DNA of 39,574 nt from Endozoicomonas atrinae (GTDB taxonomy: Bacteria; Pseudomonadota; Gammaproteobacteria; Pseudomonadales; Endozoicomonadaceae). Shown one piece after another: positions 13,501-21,542 of this stretch. A model generated the notes under the pieces. The model was not told where the DNA came from. It did not search any database and worked only from the letters and a program-made list of their open reading frames with translations. The number at the start of each line of letters is the position of its first letter. Position 1 is the stretch's first letter. The stretch is from NCBI RefSeq assembly GCF_001647025.1, contig NZ_LUKQ02000025.1, positions 1 through 39,574 of the forward strand, written 5' to 3'. The translations under genes and the position numbers were made by a program.

Positions 13501-16500
13501 ATACTACCACCGCTGAAGCCTTTCTGATTCAGGACTATTTAAGCGATGGTGCCTGGGATCTCCCCAACATGTACTACACGTTCTCATCAGCGGAGATGGA
13601 GGCCTTTAAAGAGTCAGGCTTCCAGATCAATATGACACTGATGAAATCAGGCAGCATGAATGTCTCCCTGGGCGATCCATCATCAGCCAGCACCAATAAC
13701 CACTTTGGTTTTGAAGCAGGGATTCCCGATGATAACCAGTTCCATGATCTGGTCATTACGGGTCACATCAACGCCAGCAACTCTCTGGTGATTGACAGTT
13801 ATACAGTCGATGGCAGTGCTGCTACTTACAACACCGTAACAGACAGTCGAAACAGTAATTTTGACGACTTTACTTTTTCTATGGGGGCCTCATCCTCAGC
13901 TGGTGTTGGGGTTGATAATGCCCTGTTGATACAGAGCATTTCGGTTAAGCAGACCGATACCAGTGCCCTTGCCCAGAATGCCGATCTGATGATTGATGGA
14001 AATGCGCCGGAAGTATCCATTACCGGGGTATCCCTCGCACCCGACGGGGTTGATGATCAGGTATTAACGCTCAATGGTAGTGGTTTCACCACCATGCTGG
14101 GTGATGATGAAAGCGCAGGTGTTTCACTGCAGGGTGACGATCTGGCCCGCTTTGACTGGAGCAAATTGCTGCTTAAACTCAGGCAACCCGATAACAGTAT
14201 TGATAATGTCAGTCTCAGCCAGTCCGATATTGGCGCTGTAAGGGTTCATGGTGATCGACTGGAAATTGTACTCGACAGCGGGGTCAGCAAAATACTGGAT
14301 AATAATGGCTTCAGTACCATCGGTGGTGACATGACACTGTCTTTTACCCCCGGCTTTATTGGTGATGAAACCGGTAACCGCTCAACCACCGATGCCCTGT
14401 CCGATGCCACTGTCAGTGTGACGACCAGTGGAGCCACTGTCGTCAATGTAACGGCCGACACAGCAGACGGCAGTTACCAGGCCGGTGATGAGATATTCAT
14501 CCGCGTTCGCTTCAGCGAGAAAGTGACACTGGAAAATTACGATGCCATTAATGACCCGCTATTACTGCTGCTGAATGACCGGTTACCTGACGGTGGAAAT
14601 CCCTATGGCGGTAATGCTGTCTACGTTTCAGGCAGCGGCTCCCGTGAGTTTGTTTTCCGCCATACGCTCACAGCCGGTGAAAATACCGATGACCTGAATT
14701 ATCGCGATATTCGTTCGTTAGGCTTTGCCTCCGAGGTCATTCGTTCTGATGATGGCCTGGTTCCATTACTTACATCCAATAATGACCAGGGATATATCAT
14801 TACAGCCAATGGAACGGCTGGCACAGGTTATGAAGCCTACAGGGCTTTTGATAGCACAGTAGTGAATGCAACCAATAACTCGGGATCCTGGGCTACCGCT
14901 GGCAGTAGTGGCTGGCTGCAGGCTCAACTACCAACTCCGACAGAAATCTGGAAGTATTCACTAACCAATATTGAAAGTCATAATACCCGCGCACCCTCCA
15001 GCTGGACTCTGGAAGCAAGTAATGATGGTGTCAACTTCGTTGTCCTGGATTCCCGCAGCAATGTGAATGATTGGCAAAACCGGGAAACAAAAGAATACTA
15101 TCTGGATACAGAAGCAAGTTACCTCTACTACCGCATTAATATCACCGGTAACAATGGCGACTCATACACAGGGCTGGATGGCTTTCAACTGTTTGAAGGC
15201 AGCGGCACTGCAGCAACCCTGGTAAATGGAGCAGGCGAAAGCGCCAAGTTAGGTTATGACACCGATGGTTTAATTCCTATACTTGCATCTTCTTCTGAAC
15301 AGAATATCACGGTCACTGCCAATGGGTATGTAACCAGTAATTTTGCACCATACATGGCATTTGATGCGTCTTTAGCTAACCTCTATAATCGTGGTTCCTG
15401 GGCGGTTTCAGGAACCACTGGCTGGCTTCAGGTAGAGATGGAAAGGCCTGTTCAGATCTGGCAATACTCTATCAAAGCGATAGAAAATCGGATCGGTCGT
15501 GAGCCAGAAAGCTGGACGCTTCAGGGCAGTAACGATGGTATTAACTTTGTTACCATTGATTCCGAAAGTACTGTTAATAACTGGACTAACCGGGAAAACA
15601 AGTTTTTTGAGGTGGATAACCCAGGGGAGTACCGGTTCTATCGTCTGAACATTACCGACAATAATGGAGATGTCTATACGGGACTGGACGGCTTCCAGCT
15701 TTATGAAGGAGGGCTACCAGACCTCATAAGTGAGCAGTCTCTTGCCGGTAACAGCCAGATTGTGGTCGATACCAGCGCCCCGGCAACCACCATAACCAGT
15801 GTCGCTTATGATGAAGATAACAACCAGTTACTGCTGCAGGGCGCTGACTTTGATCAGCTGTTGAACAGCAGTGAAAGTGCCACAGCGGATATCACAGCGA
15901 GGCTGGACTGGAGCAAACTGGTCATTGATATTGATAAAGACGACGGAGTTACCCAGAACGTAACACTGACCGCCAGCGATATTGTCTCTACCCGCCTGGC
16001 TGGAACCGACACACTAACCATTCAGTTTACCGATGCCAAGGCCGCTGAGCTGGAAGGAATCTTTGGCTACCAGGGGGCAGAGGATGGGATTGATATTCAG
16101 GCTGGCTTCCTGAGAGACCTGGCCGGTAATGAGGGCGCTGCAACCACCAGTGACCTGACCCTGGATTACAGTGATATTGCAGCGCCAACGGTTCTTCAGG
16201 TTCGCCTTGAAGAACCCGGTCGCTTTATACCGGGAGAAGAGGTTGTCATTCTGGTCCAGCTCAGTGAGCGTGTGAATATCAGCGGTATAGACACGGCCAA
16301 TGCGGCAACTCTTCCGACCCTGGCCCTGAACAATGGCACCACTGCAACATACGACAGCGGTTCAGGTACCGATACCTTACGGTTTGTTTATACCGTTGGT
16401 ACCGCCAACAGCGAAAACACCACAGCCCTTAACTACGCCTCCAATACCGCCTTGACCATACCTTCTGGTGTCATGGTCTTTGATGCCGTCGGGAACAGTC

Positions 16501-19500
16501 TGATCCCTACCCTGCCAGCCACCACCAGTAACGATGCACTGGCGCAAACCGGCACCGCCATCGTCGATGTCAATGTACCTGAAATTATCGGTATTGACAG
16601 TTTAACCGCTGATGGCCCCTACAATACGGGCAAAGTCATACAGATTGAAGTGTCCTTCAGTGAAGCGGTTGAAATAACAGGAACCCCAGCACTTCATCTC
16701 AACACGGGGGGACAGGCCTCTTACTCCAGCGGTTCCGGCACCGATAAACTGGTGTTCCGCTACACCGTCGGTGCAGGTGAAAACATTGCGGACCTTGATG
16801 TTCTGGCCGGCATGCCACTGGACCTTGAGAATGGTACCATCAGCGATCTGGCCGGTAATGACCTGCAGGATCATCTGCTGAACAACCTCAGTGCCCAATG
16901 GACATTTGACAGCGCTACTGGATCAACAGTGGCTGACGAATCCTATTCTGACAGCGTGGATGATCCAGCTACGTTGACCAACGGTGCCACACTGGTAGCC
17001 GGTGGAGTGACCGGCCAGGCGGTCAGTCTGGATGGGGTGAATGACTATGTCGCCATTGGCGACTCCTCCGAGATTAACCAATATACCGGAACAATCCCTG
17101 AAAGAACGATTACTCTGGCCTTTAAGCCCGATGCCACTAATACACTAACCAGCAGGCAGTTCCTCTATGATGAGGGCGGTGGTACCGATGGTTTCAATAT
17201 CTATATTGAAAGTGGGAAGCTTTATCTTGGTGCCTGGAGTGAAGGTACTGGCTGGGATGGTCAGTGGCTTAATGTGGACATCAGTGGCATTGATAAGAGT
17301 CAGTGGCACAATGTATCGCTGGTACTAAATAGCACCGACGGCACACTGAAAGGCTATCTGGATGGTGAAGAGTTTGGCTCCACCACTGGGCAGGCGGTGA
17401 GTTCTCATGCTGAAACCTATTTGGGAAGCCAGCAAGGATCCTCAAAACTGCATAATAGCGGTACAACCGATTACTCCACAGAGGGTAATAACTTCCACGG
17501 TTTGATTGATGATGTCCGCATCTACAACGATGCCCGCCCGCCTGCGGCACTGGAGCTGGCCAGTCAGGCCAATATCGAGGTGGATACCGACCTCAGCTTT
17601 GATATTGTCAAATTCTTCCATCGCACCAACCAGTTCCTGTTCGATACCAGCACCGGCAACTGGGGGGTCGGAGCAGGCAATGATCTCTCCACGCTGTACG
17701 ATGTTGACTGGACCAAGTTTGTCATCACCGGCACCGATGATTTTGGCAACCCAACCGAATACCGTTTCCAGGAAGAAGATGTACTCTTCTTCCGGCAGCA
17801 TGAGAGCTCAGGACTCGCCGAGAGAACACAATTGCAATTAACGGATGATGGGTATGAGCGTTTCCTGAACTGGGATGGTCTGGCTTACTTTTACACCCGT
17901 GATACCTCTGCGACCGAACAAAGTCCTTTCGATGAAATGAACCTGAGAATTGAACCCGGCTGGTTTAAAGATAGAGCAGGTAATGAAACCAGCTTTTCTT
18001 ATGATGGTTCTCTCTATTTTAATGCAACAGGCAGTAATACGAACGAATTCCCAACATTTGCAGATGCCCAGACCAAAATAAAATCCATCTCGGCAATCAC
18101 CGCTGATGGGGTCTATAAAGAAGGCGACACAATTCTTATTTCTGTGCAATTTACACAGAAAGTGAAAGTAGATGGAACTCCTTCTCTCACCCTGAGTGGA
18201 GGCGCTACTGCCGATTTTGTTAAACAGGAGCCTGGAGTAACAGATACCCATACCAGCTCACGAATGATTTTTGAATATACCATCCAGGCGGGTGATAACA
18301 TCAGTGCACTTGATGTACAGTCAATTAACCTGAATGGTGGACGAATCTATGGCGGTATAGGCCCGGATAACAGTGACACTGCACAAGGCGGCAGCGCCGA
18401 CCTTAACTTCTCTAATTTACTCAGTACGCTGACTGATAACAGCCAGCTGGTAATCGATACCTCTATACCGACAACCACGATCATCTCGGTTGAGTACGAC
18501 CCGGACAGTAATAACCTGTTGCTGACTGGAAGTAACTTCAATGACATCCTAAGCGGTAATGCCAGTGCTGATACGACAGAGCTGCGTTTAATGCTGGACT
18601 GGAGCAAACTAAGCTACAACGTCAATGGCTCCCTCCCGCTGGGCTTCAGTAAAGATGATGTGCTATCCGCCAAAGTGGTGGATAACAACCGCCTCAGAAT
18701 TGAGCTTGCTGCGGCTAAAGCCGTGGATATTGAAAGTAATTCCGGCGGTGATTACAGCAATGATCAGGTGGATATTTCTGCTGGCTTTATCAACGACCTG
18801 GCTGGAAATACCGCCACCACCGATGCCCTTACCTCCGGAGCTGTAACACAGTCTGACCTGAAAGCCCCGGATCTCAACTCATCGCTGGCATCTGGCAATG
18901 ATCTGGTACTGGACTTCTCTGAAATCATTTCCGGAACCCCAGCCAATAGTGAATTCTCCATCAAAATCAATGGTATTGACCGGGTAATCGTTGATGTCTC
19001 TACCAATAACGAAGAAGTCAATGTCATTTTCTCTGGAGACCCGGTGACAGGGACTGACCAACTGATGTTCAGCTACACCGGCAACAGCATTAGTGACAGT
19101 GCTGGCAACAATGTAGATACCATAAATGACCGGGTCGCAGGCTATAGCCATACCTCCGGCAATACCCTGAAACATTTGATCGGAGATTCAGGGGATGACT
19201 TTTTCATTATTAATCACGATGATGTTACAGCGGTCGGAGGCCGTGGTGCTGATACCTTTGACTTCAATATCAATGGTAACAGCCTGAATCCAGCCGATCT
19301 GATCATTTCTGATTTCAATACCAATGAAGGTGACCTGCTGCAACTGGATGATATTCTGATCGATGAAGGCAGCAGCCTGGACCAGCACTTCCACTTTGTT
19401 GCCAGTGGTAGCGATACCATTATGGAAATTCGCCCCGATGCTGGTGGTGATGTGACCAAACGAGTCACCTTTAAAGATGTCGACCTGTTTACACTGGGCA

Positions 19501-19562
19501 GCAGTGACAATGATATTCTCAATAACCTGATCAATAACAACAACCTGAACCTTGGTGAATAA
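1..19562 (+). CDS. Giant type I-secreted multidomain adhesin, 5' end outside the window
   Basis: The frame is open from the first bases of the window, which encode the end of a VCBS repeat (GTNDVPTIT), so the true start lies upstream; the GTG at 54 is internal. About 6,520 residues are visible, ending at TAA 19560-19562. Modules in order: VCBS repeats, cadherin-like and dystroglycan-type repeats, LamG pair, L-type lectin-like module, DUF11/CARDB-like module, cadherin and Ig-like repeats, RTX nonapeptides, paired CBM-like modules, an internal secretion-like domain, further LamG modules, SwmB-like repeats, two F5/8C-like modules, an alternating beta-sandwich array, and a C-terminal RTX/type I secretion domain. 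It is Asp/Asn/Thr/Gly-rich with almost no Cys, as usual for Ca2+-stiffened RTX adhesins. Expected role (inference): surface attachment through glycan-binding modules. No ABC transporter, fusion protein or regulator gene is adjacent. The family is clear; the ligands are unknown. Confidence 0.95.
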   Translation, partial: GTNDVPTITAATDVTGAVTEIVDGGTGENTTTLSDSGSFAIADVDLTDVQTVSVTSDTTGYLGTFTPTVSNNTTSDGTGQVDWTFTVPDADIDDLAAGQVLTQTYTITVNDGNGGTVDQQVTVTITGTNDVPTITAATDVTGAVTEIVDGGTGENTTTLSDSGSFAIADVDLTDVQTVSVTSDTSGYLGTFTPTVSNNTTSDGTGQVDWTFSVPDADIDDLAEGQVRTQTYTVTVNDGNGGTVDQQVTVTITGTNDTPTINVIDSNQITIEFTWGGTSVNSHDIDSFTLPNDYISGNTIWVHKSDDIYRKAVEVEVTDNGNGSIGIKVVSAAYTTLTNWNSLSDAQKSTFFADGLGTTSEVAQSDGQSGYGIQNVSVNGGNNVPGYVDSSIGIMVSIPQTGSVTEIVDGGTGENTTTLSDSGSFAIADVDLTDVQTVSVTSDTTGYLGSFTPTVSNNTTSDGTGQVDWTFSVPDADIDDLAAGQVLTQTYTVTVNDGNGGTVDQQVTVTITGTNDAPESADKTLTINEDSQYTFEASDFSFSDVDDGDSLQSVKITTLPSAGSLVLNNIAVTQNQMITATDIPNLVFTPAPDANGVGYSSLGFTVSDGIQESAAQSITFDVTSINDAPTAITITNNFIAENAMGAVIGTLNTIDVDASTESFGIHHYTVSDNRFEIVNDQLKLKDGQFLNFEADGSTLELTVTATDDNNSGLSISQSFTLNVGNLNEAPVINAQSFTIDENTATDGSVIVGRVIALDVDAGDALTYSILSGNEEGNFSIDESTGDISVVNALNHESIDVYNLTIQVQDSQGDSQSASVAINVANINDSPELNQGLQNQSSGITANIGGEFSYQIPANAFRDQDLGDTLTYSVSGMPSGLVFNPVTRTIAGTPSSTEVGDHTITVTVTDDAGLSASDSFTMRVGNAKVLEESIDNAINLVAEAGIISYTITSLPNLGTVKKADGTIVTLNTILTNIELEGLLYDAPKEYDNVSDIGLLSYQYQDGVTQTKSARIVVEAVNDLPEITAPASKDTSTLSLNTINGVYVEDDDIGSDIMEISLSVNSGKLFLGNTEGLEFISGGNGESSMTIRGRLSQGPEPQENLRFTFRDEDNVVFDPRTEIGGTLSGATRITDPVQGGVIEFDSTSDRILLTESYNLGTEWTISTRFKDLHLGNGSIGALVRSNTGNRDIQIEVSDSGILGTRERGPNTFHSSGFNMSSLDSEWHTLTAVGQNGKTYFYIDGQHVGTSNYQSQEPIDSIGNGPADLYPFAHYLDDFRLYDSAVVPQLNLDTAIGADQDDFHLFFSDQASPNIDTEHDIATTFTSVDIINDSEQGSVAGFDSNSDVINFDQPFDLTNEWTISTDFKGLFSGNVWNTLARGDTAGHHIIIQQSTGLLGVYADDGSAFHSSGYVITGIDNNSWHNLTAVGKGGKTYFYLDNEHVGTSDYQVTTNIQAIGNYQLGSQPFAEHLDNFRVFNTALEPDHINLQGPVQKALEGLAYTPDSDATGDTLTITTSNLNNTTGVDGTKTDSHTVSLNVTQLPFPIEEDFANSPTDWNVEGNAQHLTSVTGATDGGLLQLTGVGLSETGFTVMDTAFSSSLGIQVEFDYFSGGGSGANGMVFFLVDGSQTTVTAGVSGGALGYLPGGGNNGLSQAYMGIGFDEYGNFAGDSTNRKDSVVIRDGGNGTTGYGYLSHSQVSSFGGIDDTSTSTDSSGDGNGYDWRKVRLTLDSEQKLTLEMSWDNGSTWQTIYNQYDYAANTSQAVPDTFKLGFGAATGGATNYHWVDNVAVKVPADLNVTNPVEPTNAAIGDEVSWEFAIANTGDNHAFETGMTWSAPAGLENTSWTYTTSNGQTGSGTGNIDTLVDLLKGETATFTVTGTLTTAAVANLGQSFSATLANAYSGASGSSTYSTTIDTDILLLNMELSTDTIAEMTYTGDGSVKVADINVTAGDTVDTQLTLSGADADKFTIVDNNGQPELHVNQNITLDFETENRYDLTITLTDNNGNSAQNVKPVTIKVADINELPTDILLPFSNAVDLPTPQASWELRGTLNDDAGSVNGSFSGGSPAYVDGPGGAADSALQFDGNDDHFTASLNVSETSYTVALWFKTDSANGGIFQVDGGGDDRNLWLENGQLRGRLWSSDEVITSTDTFNDGEWHQVVHTFGGSAGGQKIYVDGVEVASGSSDVSNFTSQTSISLGYTLYPSGSEYFEGEIASVQVYNAGLTATQVASLYQGEARIDEWQDGAEVGPLYIIDPDSPEGAFGTHSFTINDNRFTVENGILKLKTGETIDADTESSISLDITASDNGGLSITRSLTIAVNDLPPVAPEISSVSLNNDFQSVITGTGQPNTTLNFTINSINYSATVASDGTWSFTPPVTLNHGDPLNISVTSTDAGSNVSSATVYNAAVSRGDGDDNTLTGGSDIDLMEGGAGSDQISGGAGDDIIQGNQLNTGGRYDELLENTEFNNFTTVTDHGNYRDVILNDWKAVNTASIINTNETVDATLLPQIEAESWNANALQTNTDTSLKLEMDVAGDVDGITQSFNTVDGATYTISIEAVSRDASSTPDMEVWWDGVYLGLITPSSTEWQTFTFTATGDGTEQNIMVREVPGQNDGWGPILNSVSVQGLLPDNSGNSGELLTNFNFATNTSGWRALNTGSITNGQYTSGVDVDSLPTGAFESPAHSTTWVPSSDDTTPQLELDGNNTDVDAIYQQVDTLNGETYTLSFEAYTRLASSGDVEIWWGDQYVQTINIGTSWATHTVNLTGDGTRQTLMIREVSGQNDGQGTILNNISLQGVLPEVDTLEGGAGNDTITGSSGKDIITGGADNDTITTGTGRDRLVWQPGDEGSVGAPATDRITDFAVGASGDILDLHAFLTGEESTALDQFIHFRLDGSDTVIDVSRTAGGDVVQHIVLENVDLTTLGNSDAAIISQLQSNGQLITTHTLAIDTPIMGDNQISAAEENAVFVSGVGEPGATVEVTIRADSVPAPQASWSLNSNLNGDSTVTFNGGSASYVDGPNLGSQDSSRQALHFDGVDDSLTGNLNVSETSYGVSLWFKTTDANGGLFRIYGPSGVHDRNVYLEGGVLKSYIYSPNETIASTGTFNDGEWHHMVHTYGGSVGGQKVYIDGVEVASGTSSSSGFNWETGFQLGYSSFTDIGHLSSDMAGLEIFDQALTADDVSALYNTAVESINVDVDGTWSLSGEVLDIDSLPDGQLAITATQTDSANTVTTATQTVTFSGNAPTLSTAEVVANTQDLVLTFSEDMDIDSIPALADFAVSVDSSSVNVLNVSYLNSTQIRLSLDSAISFGANVQVSYTPGSNPVQEQGGINPFAAVTNFSATVTPDGVAPVRQDMTVDGDQLIVNYNENLDPADLPDSSAFTISLVGGGSRTVSNVSITDNQMTLTLNSPVVDADIVRLSYSAANATNNGGAAIQDAQGNTSNGFADALVENNTDTTPPTLNSAVVDGETITLTYSEDLNENAGFSGVEWGAGKNGEGTGLEFNGFEGTGEIDGLTTGGSMTIAGWVRFDSFEESWSRFVDFGDGENDHNILIGHITTTNGLGFHVHDSNNVQHGFNIDNFFTLGEWVHVAATINSSGLYTIYKDGVEEGTFQGGVPAEKVRNNNYIGKSNWDVDDPMDGAVDDLLIVDRDLTASEISDLYNANDFANFASGLTGDTYHAYDFEENGGTSVSDLNANSQPMTLTGDSLVEVQVGGVTRNINSTSVSGNQVTLELASPVTDGESVTLSYKPTTTANFQSTLSVDSGGTVSLSGDTLTLTSVSSNNVVLINTLNSSIRSDDLYLDFTVTPTDDFSSRNAFIVFDYQSANDYKAIGSYDGDGNSDWVIEHWVNGSKTVLLEDADADPAGFDVARHTEVTIVDNKVTLIVDGDEKIAHQFNENISDGELGVMNISGSRSIYTINRTEWDIGDNSTNPDSIEDLKGLDAAAFDHGDVNITNITDSVTPTLASAEVNGNTLTLTLNEALNTNATLNPSLFTILAEGESQTINSIAIDGEQVILTLTESVTDGQQVSIDYTPPSANSDVNSDRIEDSAGNDASTISGFSVTNTTDTAGEPEVLRLFSDDANQWYQDGNTITVKVEFSERVNVTGEPTLQLETGTFDRLATYSGGSGTNTLSFTYTIDNPDETADLDVLSTSALNLNGGVIADLVGNNANLSLPGLNSTNTLDGQNDIQIDSIAPSIGITNINVVNEAGVLALSGANFYSLLSPGEALDTNLASRLDWSKFSWRVVNSSGSNTDVSFTASDINSVLAVSDEELYIKLASSKLAELRAISGFGNAEGQDLIRITSDGFFQDAAGNTMSDANTAGVEIFVLPPDGIAPSITEVTSPDPNGEYPIGSVLRIQLTFDEPVEVTGEPSLLMGTGNNITPAAYSSGSGTRQLTFEYTVQPGDQADDLDVFSANALQLNDGTIKDTSGNNAILLVPAMSTLVDFDASDLMGKAALETAGWSFFDNDEIRENDIRETTLTEVDTQSFADNMKYLSLDGDTTTAEAFLIQDYLSDGAWDLPNMYYTFSSAEMEAFKESGFQINMTLMKSGSMNVSLGDPSSASTNNHFGFEAGIPDDNQFHDLVITGHINASNSLVIDSYTVDGSAATYNTVTDSRNSNFDDFTFSMGASSSAGVGVDNALLIQSISVKQTDTSALAQNADLMIDGNAPEVSITGVSLAPDGVDDQVLTLNGSGFTTMLGDDESAGVSLQGDDLARFDWSKLLLKLRQPDNSIDNVSLSQSDIGAVRVHGDRLEIVLDSGVSKILDNNGFSTIGGDMTLSFTPGFIGDETGNRSTTDALSDATVSVTTSGATVVNVTADTADGSYQAGDEIFIRVRFSEKVTLENYDAINDPLLLLLNDRLPDGGNPYGGNAVYVSGSGSREFVFRHTLTAGENTDDLNYRDIRSLGFASEVIRSDDGLVPLLTSNNDQGYIITANGTAGTGYEAYRAFDSTVVNATNNSGSWATAGSSGWLQAQLPTPTEIWKYSLTNIESHNTRAPSSWTLEASNDGVNFVVLDSRSNVNDWQNRETKEYYLDTEASYLYYRINITGNNGDSYTGLDGFQLFEGSGTAATLVNGAGESAKLGYDTDGLIPILASSSEQNITVTANGYVTSNFAPYMAFDASLANLYNRGSWAVSGTTGWLQVEMERPVQIWQYSIKAIENRIGREPESWTLQGSNDGINFVTIDSESTVNNWTNRENKFFEVDNPGEYRFYRLNITDNNGDVYTGLDGFQLYEGGLPDLISEQSLAGNSQIVVDTSAPATTITSVAYDEDNNQLLLQGADFDQLLNSSESATADITARLDWSKLVIDIDKDDGVTQNVTLTASDIVSTRLAGTDTLTIQFTDAKAAELEGIFGYQGAEDGIDIQAGFLRDLAGNEGAATTSDLTLDYSDIAAPTVLQVRLEEPGRFIPGEEVVILVQLSERVNISGIDTANAATLPTLALNNGTTATYDSGSGTDTLRFVYTVGTANSENTTALNYASNTALTIPSGVMVFDAVGNSLIPTLPATTSNDALAQTGTAIVDVNVPEIIGIDSLTADGPYNTGKVIQIEVSFSEAVEITGTPALHLNTGGQASYSSGSGTDKLVFRYTVGAGENIADLDVLAGMPLDLENGTISDLAGNDLQDHLLNNLSAQWTFDSATGSTVADESYSDSVDDPATLTNGATLVAGGVTGQAVSLDGVNDYVAIGDSSEINQYTGTIPERTITLAFKPDATNTLTSRQFLYDEGGGTDGFNIYIESGKLYLGAWSEGTGWDGQWLNVDISGIDKSQWHNVSLVLNSTDGTLKGYLDGEEFGSTTGQAVSSHAETYLGSQQGSSKLHNSGTTDYSTEGNNFHGLIDDVRIYNDARPPAALELASQANIEVDTDLSFDIVKFFHRTNQFLFDTSTGNWGVGAGNDLSTLYDVDWTKFVITGTDDFGNPTEYRFQEEDVLFFRQHESSGLAERTQLQLTDDGYERFLNWDGLAYFYTRDTSATEQSPFDEMNLRIEPGWFKDRAGNETSFSYDGSLYFNATGSNTNEFPTFADAQTKIKSISAITADGVYKEGDTILISVQFTQKVKVDGTPSLTLSGGATADFVKQEPGVTDTHTSSRMIFEYTIQAGDNISALDVQSINLNGGRIYGGIGPDNSDTAQGGSADLNFSNLLSTLTDNSQLVIDTSIPTTTIISVEYDPDSNNLLLTGSNFNDILSGNASADTTELRLMLDWSKLSYNVNGSLPLGFSKDDVLSAKVVDNNRLRIELAAAKAVDIESNSGGDYSNDQVDISAGFINDLAGNTATTDALTSGAVTQSDLKAPDLNSSLASGNDLVLDFSEIISGTPANSEFSIKINGIDRVIVDVSTNNEEVNVIFSGDPVTGTDQLMFSYTGNSISDSAGNNVDTINDRVAGYSHTSGNTLKHLIGDSGDDFFIINHDDVTAVGGRGADTFDFNINGNSLNPADLIISDFNTNEGDLLQLDDILIDEGSSLDQHFHFVASGSDTIMEIRPDAGGDVTKRVTFKDVDLFTLGSSDNDILNNLINNNNLNLGE
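777..1208 (+). other. Unrecognised ~144-residue module between VCBS repeats of the adhesin
   Basis: This segment separates the second and third VCBS copies. It reads as a beta-rich module (motifs [45 protein letters not shown]) with no family I recognise. Its DNA looks more AT-rich than the flanking VCBS copies and uses different codons (ATA, AGA, TCT), which suggests separate origin. A fragment resembling a helix ([18 protein letters not shown]) lies in the middle. Possibly a ligand-binding or spacer domain; the function is unknown. Confidence 0.5.
1550..2778 (+). other. Cadherin-like repeats and a dystroglycan-type Ig module of the adhesin
   Basis: Three cadherin-type units carry the usual calcium motifs (DVDDGD, DVDAST, DVDAGD) and inter-domain linkers of NDAP/NEAP/NDSP type. 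They are followed by a unit with the dystroglycan-type (CADG/He_PIG) signature [18 protein letters not shown] at about 2640-2700. They form the calcium-rigidified stalk between the VCBS array and the first lectin-like modules. Boundaries are estimated by eye. Confidence 0.75.
3286..4464 (+). other. Pair of LamG-like modules inserted in a structural repeat of the adhesin
   Basis: Two paralogous concanavalin/LamG-like modules (about 3409-3870 and 3985-4440) share WTIST.FK.L, GKTYFY.D..HVGTS and a closing D.FR.[YF]. They lie inside one structural repeat whose first half ends near 3285 (SMTIRGRLS) and whose second half resumes near 4465 ([10 protein letters not shown]), the two being contiguous in the normal repeat. 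LamG folds commonly bind glycans or glycosaminoglycans; the ligand here is unknown. The first module has more AT-rich codon use than its surroundings. Confidence 0.7.
4615..5370 (+). other. L-type lectin-like module of the adhesin
   Basis: The segment has hallmarks of bacterial L-type (legume-like) lectin domains: a start at EEDF, the strand [14 protein letters not shown], a glycine-rich turn with [18 protein letters not shown] and DSVVIRDGG, then WRKVRLTLD. In this fold the Asp in FLVDG and the region around GFDEYGNF usually shape the Ca2+/sugar site. A DUF11/CARDB-like module (about 5390-5740) and a cadherin-like unit follow. Sugar specificity cannot be read from sequence. Confidence 0.7.
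6088..6720 (+). other. LamG-like module nested in a cadherin repeat of the adhesin
   Basis: A LamG-like module (start [11 protein letters not shown], core [35 protein letters not shown]) begins directly after the first strand of a cadherin-like unit (LPTDILLPF). The cadherin unit resumes at [20 protein letters not shown] near 6730 and finishes near 6960. The module is a close paralogue of the one at 8946-9560, which sits in a different host fold. Confidence 0.7.
7228..8499 (+). other. RTX nonapeptide array split by two CBM-like modules in the adhesin
   Basis: RTX-type Ca2+-binding nonapeptides ([22 protein letters not shown]) run to about 7345 and resume at about 8396 ([20 protein letters not shown]). 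Between them lie two paralogous modules (about 7360-7890 and 7900-8395) that share N-terminal [ED]LL.N..F, the strand D[MV]E[VI]WW, and the closing REV.GQNDG.G.ILN. They resemble the beta-sandwich carbohydrate-binding modules of large marine adhesins. The exact CBM/DUF family is not certain. Confidence 0.7.
8500..8830 (+). other. Internal type I secretion-like target domain of the adhesin
   Basis: This segment follows RTX repeats and matches the protein's own C-terminus: LDQ..HF....GSDT, AGGDV, then VDL.TLG.SD..I...L..N. It therefore looks like a complete type I secretion target domain of the VC_A0849 type, although some 3,570 residues of protein follow it. It may be a relic of an ancestral C-terminus that was later extended, or a Ca2+-binding folding module. 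Secretion activity at this internal position is not implied. Confidence 0.7.
8946..9560 (+). other. LamG-like module nested in a bacterial Ig-like repeat of the adhesin
   Basis: The Ig-like unit starts near 8835 ([30 protein letters not shown]), is interrupted by a LamG-like module ([39 protein letters not shown]), and resumes at [16 protein letters not shown] near 9570. The two Ig halves join naturally, since G.GEPGATV.VTI is normally followed by V..DGTWS. SwmB-like units follow at about 9725-10350. Confidence 0.72.
10440..11790 (+). other. Two concanavalin-like modules inserted in one SwmB-like repeat
   Basis: A SwmB-like unit starts at about 10370 ([20 protein letters not shown]), breaks for a LamG-like module (10440-11110; [34 protein letters not shown]), continues at 11115-11260 ([30 protein letters not shown]), breaks again for a second concanavalin-like module (about 11265-11790; [29 protein letters not shown]), and ends at [12 protein letters not shown] near 11800. 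All inserts stay in frame. A further ordinary SwmB unit follows at about 11880-12195. Confidence 0.65.
13328..13965 (+). other. Concanavalin-like module inserted in the second A-type repeat
   Basis: The A-type unit is interrupted after [15 protein letters not shown] and resumes at [11 protein letters not shown]. The insert ([11 protein letters not shown] ... [11 protein letters not shown] ... [12 protein letters not shown]) has the look of a concanavalin-like jelly roll of the kind seen in phage and adhesin sugar-binding modules. It was identified only by pattern, without a family match. Confidence 0.5.
14750..15730 (+). other. Two F5/8 type C-like (discoidin) modules inserted in the third A-type repeat
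   Basis: Two paralogous copies (about 14750-15220 and 15255-15715) share the hallmarks of F5/8C galactose-binding-like folds: A..AFD, a GSWA...GWLQ strand, W.Y[ST], SWTL..SNDG.NFV..DS, then [FL]YYR.NIT or FYRLNIT and [10 protein letters not shown]. The host A unit breaks after [10 protein letters not shown] and resumes at [15 protein letters not shown]. Such modules commonly bind glycans or anionic phospholipids. Confidence 0.72.
16885..17570 (+). other. LamG-like module inserted in the fifth A-type repeat
   Basis: The A unit reaches [13 protein letters not shown], then a LamG-3-like module follows ([61 protein letters not shown]). The host resumes at ANIEVDTD near 17568. The insertion slot is the same as in the second and third A-type repeats. 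Confidence 0.72.
19161..19562 (+). other. C-terminal RTX/type I secretion target domain of the adhesin
   Basis: The last ~130 residues contain weak RTX units ([18 protein letters not shown]), a [14 protein letters not shown] motif, LDQHFHF, GSDT and AGGDV, and end with an uncleaved tail rich in Leu and Asn ([13 protein letters not shown]). This is the usual layout of C-terminal signals recognised by type I ABC secretion systems. The stop codon is TAA. Confidence 0.88.
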
Positions 19563-19932
19563 TCACTGCTGATCGAACTCTGGGGAAATGATGTTGTTTT
19601 TCAAACGCCTCCTCAGCGCTTTTCGTCATAGCTGCCCTTCCCTCAGCATCTGGAATCTGATCAATTACTTTATTCGATCTCCATGATCATATTGAATGCA
19701 TGGAGGGCACTCTGTTTTCACACTATGGCCTGAACGGTAAAAAACCAGACTTCTTTCCACAGAATAGAACAAACCTTGACAGCAACTGTGAAAGATGAAA
19801 TGTTGCTGTGTAATTTATTGCCAGATAAATGACCAGAAAGAAACGATTAGAACAACAAGCCTGCTAACCCAATAGTTGAGAGCCTTCTCAGACTTCTGGA
19901 GAAAATGCTCTCTCGATAAATGGAGACGATGG
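19563..19932. other. Intergenic, adhesin to gcvT: two dyads, no clear terminator
   Basis: No convincing gene is seen. A 7-bp dyad CTCCATG/CATGGAG (19679-19685 with 19699-19705) could end adhesin transcription, but it has only a short T run after it. A dyad ACAGCAAC/GTTGCTGT (19779-19786 with 19802-19809) overlaps a TTGACA at 19776. A hairpin (GAGAGC/GCTCTC with an inner TTCTC/GAGAA, 19878-19912) lies 10 nt before the gcvT ribosome site. Confidence 0.5.
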
Positions 19933-21063
19933 ATGTCTGAAGCGTCTGCTGAAAGCCTTAAGAAAACCCCGTTATACGACCTTCACCTGACTCAGGGAGC
20001 CAAAATGGTTCCTTTTGCCGGTTACGAAATGCCTGTGCAGTACCCATCCGGTGTCAAAACTGAGCACCTTCACACTCGAAACAAGGCGGGTGTATTCGAT
20101 GTTTCCCATATGGGGCAGTTGAGACTTTCCGGTGATGGAGCAGACCTCTTTCTGGAATCACTGGTACCGGTTGATATTGTAGACCTCCCTGTTGGGAAGC
20201 AGCGTTATGCGGTGTTTACCAACGATGCCGGAGGTATCCTCGATGACCTGATGGTCACTCGCTACGCTGACTGCCTTTATCTGGTGGTCAATGCGGCCTG
20301 CAAAGAGCAGGATACCCAGCACTTGCAATCCCATCTGCCGGAAGGCGTGACACTTGAACGATTAAACGATCGTGCACTGATTGCCATTCAGGGGCCCATG
20401 GCAGCCGATGTTATGCAGAGACTGGTTCCAGATGTCGCGGACATGGTCTTTATGGACTCACGCCAGCTCTCTATTGATGGCGTTCCCTGCTTTATCAGCC
20501 GTTCCGGTTACACAGGGGAAGATGGTTTTGAAATATCCATCCCCGAAAAAGAGGCTGAACATATCACCCGGCTGCTGCTCGACCACCCGGAAGTTGAACT
20601 CATCGGTTTGGGTGCCAGAGACTCCTTGCGACTGGAGTCAGGCCTTTGTCTCTATGGCCATGATATTGATGTCAATACCACACCTGTTGAAGCGAGCCTT
20701 ATCTGGGCCATCAGTAAAAATCGTCGTCATGATGGTGAGCGTGCTGGAGGCTTCCCTGGGGCAGTGAAGATTCTGAAGCAAATTGAAACCAAGCAGGTTG
20801 AAACCAAACGTATCGGTCTTATTGGAAGCAGCAGAGCACCGGTTCGAGAAGGCGCAGATCTGGTTGATGCGCAAGGACAAAGTATTGGCCGAGTGACATC
20901 TGGAACTTTTGGTCCTTCCGTTGAAGCTCCAGTTGCCATGGCACTGATCAATGCCAATTATGCGACATTAGGTACAGAAGTGTATGCACTGGTCAGAGGC
21001 AAAAAACTGCCAATGACCGTCAGTAAAATGCCGTTTATCGAACAGCGCTATTACCGCGGCTGA
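19933..21063 (+). CDS. gcvT: Aminomethyltransferase, glycine cleavage T protein
   Basis: The predicted T protein of the glycine cleavage system moves the methylene group from the aminomethyl-lipoyl H protein to tetrahydrofolate and releases ammonia; it is cytoplasmic. Of 376 residues, the family signatures are visible: FDVSHMGQ (55-62), GILDDLMV with the catalytic-type Asp (101-108), SGYTGEDGFEIS (191-202) and GLGARDSLRLESG (225-237); the C-terminal barrel ends near MTVSKMPF. The start at 19933 is preferred over an upstream TTG at 19876 because GGAG sits 7 nt before it and family members start just before TPLY. No gcvH or gcvP follows, so the partner proteins must be encoded elsewhere. Confidence 0.95.
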   Translation: MSEASAESLKKTPLYDLHLTQGAKMVPFAGYEMPVQYPSGVKTEHLHTRNKAGVFDVSHMGQLRLSGDGADLFLESLVPVDIVDLPVGKQRYAVFTNDAGGILDDLMVTRYADCLYLVVNAACKEQDTQHLQSHLPEGVTLERLNDRALIAIQGPMAADVMQRLVPDVADMVFMDSRQLSIDGVPCFISRSGYTGEDGFEISIPEKEAEHITRLLLDHPEVELIGLGARDSLRLESGLCLYGHDIDVNTTPVEASLIWAISKNRRHDGERAGGFPGAVKILKQIETKQVETKRIGLIGSSRAPVREGADLVDAQGQSIGRVTSGTFGPSVEAPVAMALINANYATLGTEVYALVRGKKLPMTVSKMPFIEQRYYRG

Positions 21064-21093
21064 TGTATTTTTCACAACCGCACTTCATAACGA

Positions 21094-21121
21094 CTGCTGG
21101 CTGACATCTGCAAGCCAGCAG
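21094..21121 (+). terminator. Possible terminator hairpin after gcvT
   Basis: A perfect 9-bp stem CTGCTGGCT/AGCCAGCAG with a 10-nt loop lies 31 bp after the gcvT stop. Only a weak pyrimidine stretch follows, so factor-independent termination is uncertain. Confidence 0.4.
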
Positions 21122-21542
21122 CTTCCCGCTTTCAGTGTACACCTTTCTTTCTGAAACCCTGTAAAACATCATGCAATCAACGCTCACCGGTTAACAAAAC
21201 ATTATGCTCAGGTTCTGAAGGTTACAGGAATTGATGTTTTTCAACCAATTGCCAGAGCAGGCATTATTCTCCAGCTCCAACATTTAAAGCTTATATATTT
21301 AATAAAAAATCAAGGAGATAGGTCTTTTCCGGGATAGAAAGTTAATATTTATTAAGAAATAATGCATAATCAACCTGAACAGAATGCAGTCAACAGCTGT
21401 CAAATCCACTGACTGCGATATATACCGATACCGGTAGAGAATTACCGACGTTTCCTGACTCATTTATTCGCGGAGCAGGAAATTTGAATTTTTTGAATCA
21501 TACTTTTGTGCATGGCTGAGTTTGAGGAGCCCAGGGCTTGTT
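21122..21542. other. Intergenic region before the YjiH-family gene, AT-rich
   Basis: No gene is evident. The middle part (about 21285-21370) is strongly AT-rich and probably holds the promoter of the next gene, but no clear -35/-10 pair can be chosen. AGGAG at 21525 and AGGG at 21533 are the candidate ribosome sites. Confidence 0.4.

Larger units (their letters stand above)
12202..18860 (+). repeat. Alternating array of two beta-sandwich repeats (A and 'DWSK' B type)
   Basis: Type A units (about 12202, 13000, 14430, 16177, 16576, 18076) share [TD]..G.Y..G..I.I.V.FSE.V....P.L.L..G, an SGSGT..L.F.YT... segment, then a D.AGN motif. Type B units (about 12571, 14005, 15775, 17590, 18470) share a strand of L.L.G..F..LL, then LDWSKL (LDWSKF, FDWSKL, LDWSKL, VDWTKF, LDWSKL) and a closing D.AGN....D. 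Type A resembles the Ig-like repeats of large bacterial surface proteins. I do not recognise a named family for type B. A and B mostly alternate; two A units are adjacent at 16177-17590. Confidence 0.7.

Noticed and set aside
19563-19932. Glycine riboswitch upstream of gcvT
   Set aside because: Hairpins are present, but the conserved glycine-aptamer core and paired-aptamer layout are not visible.
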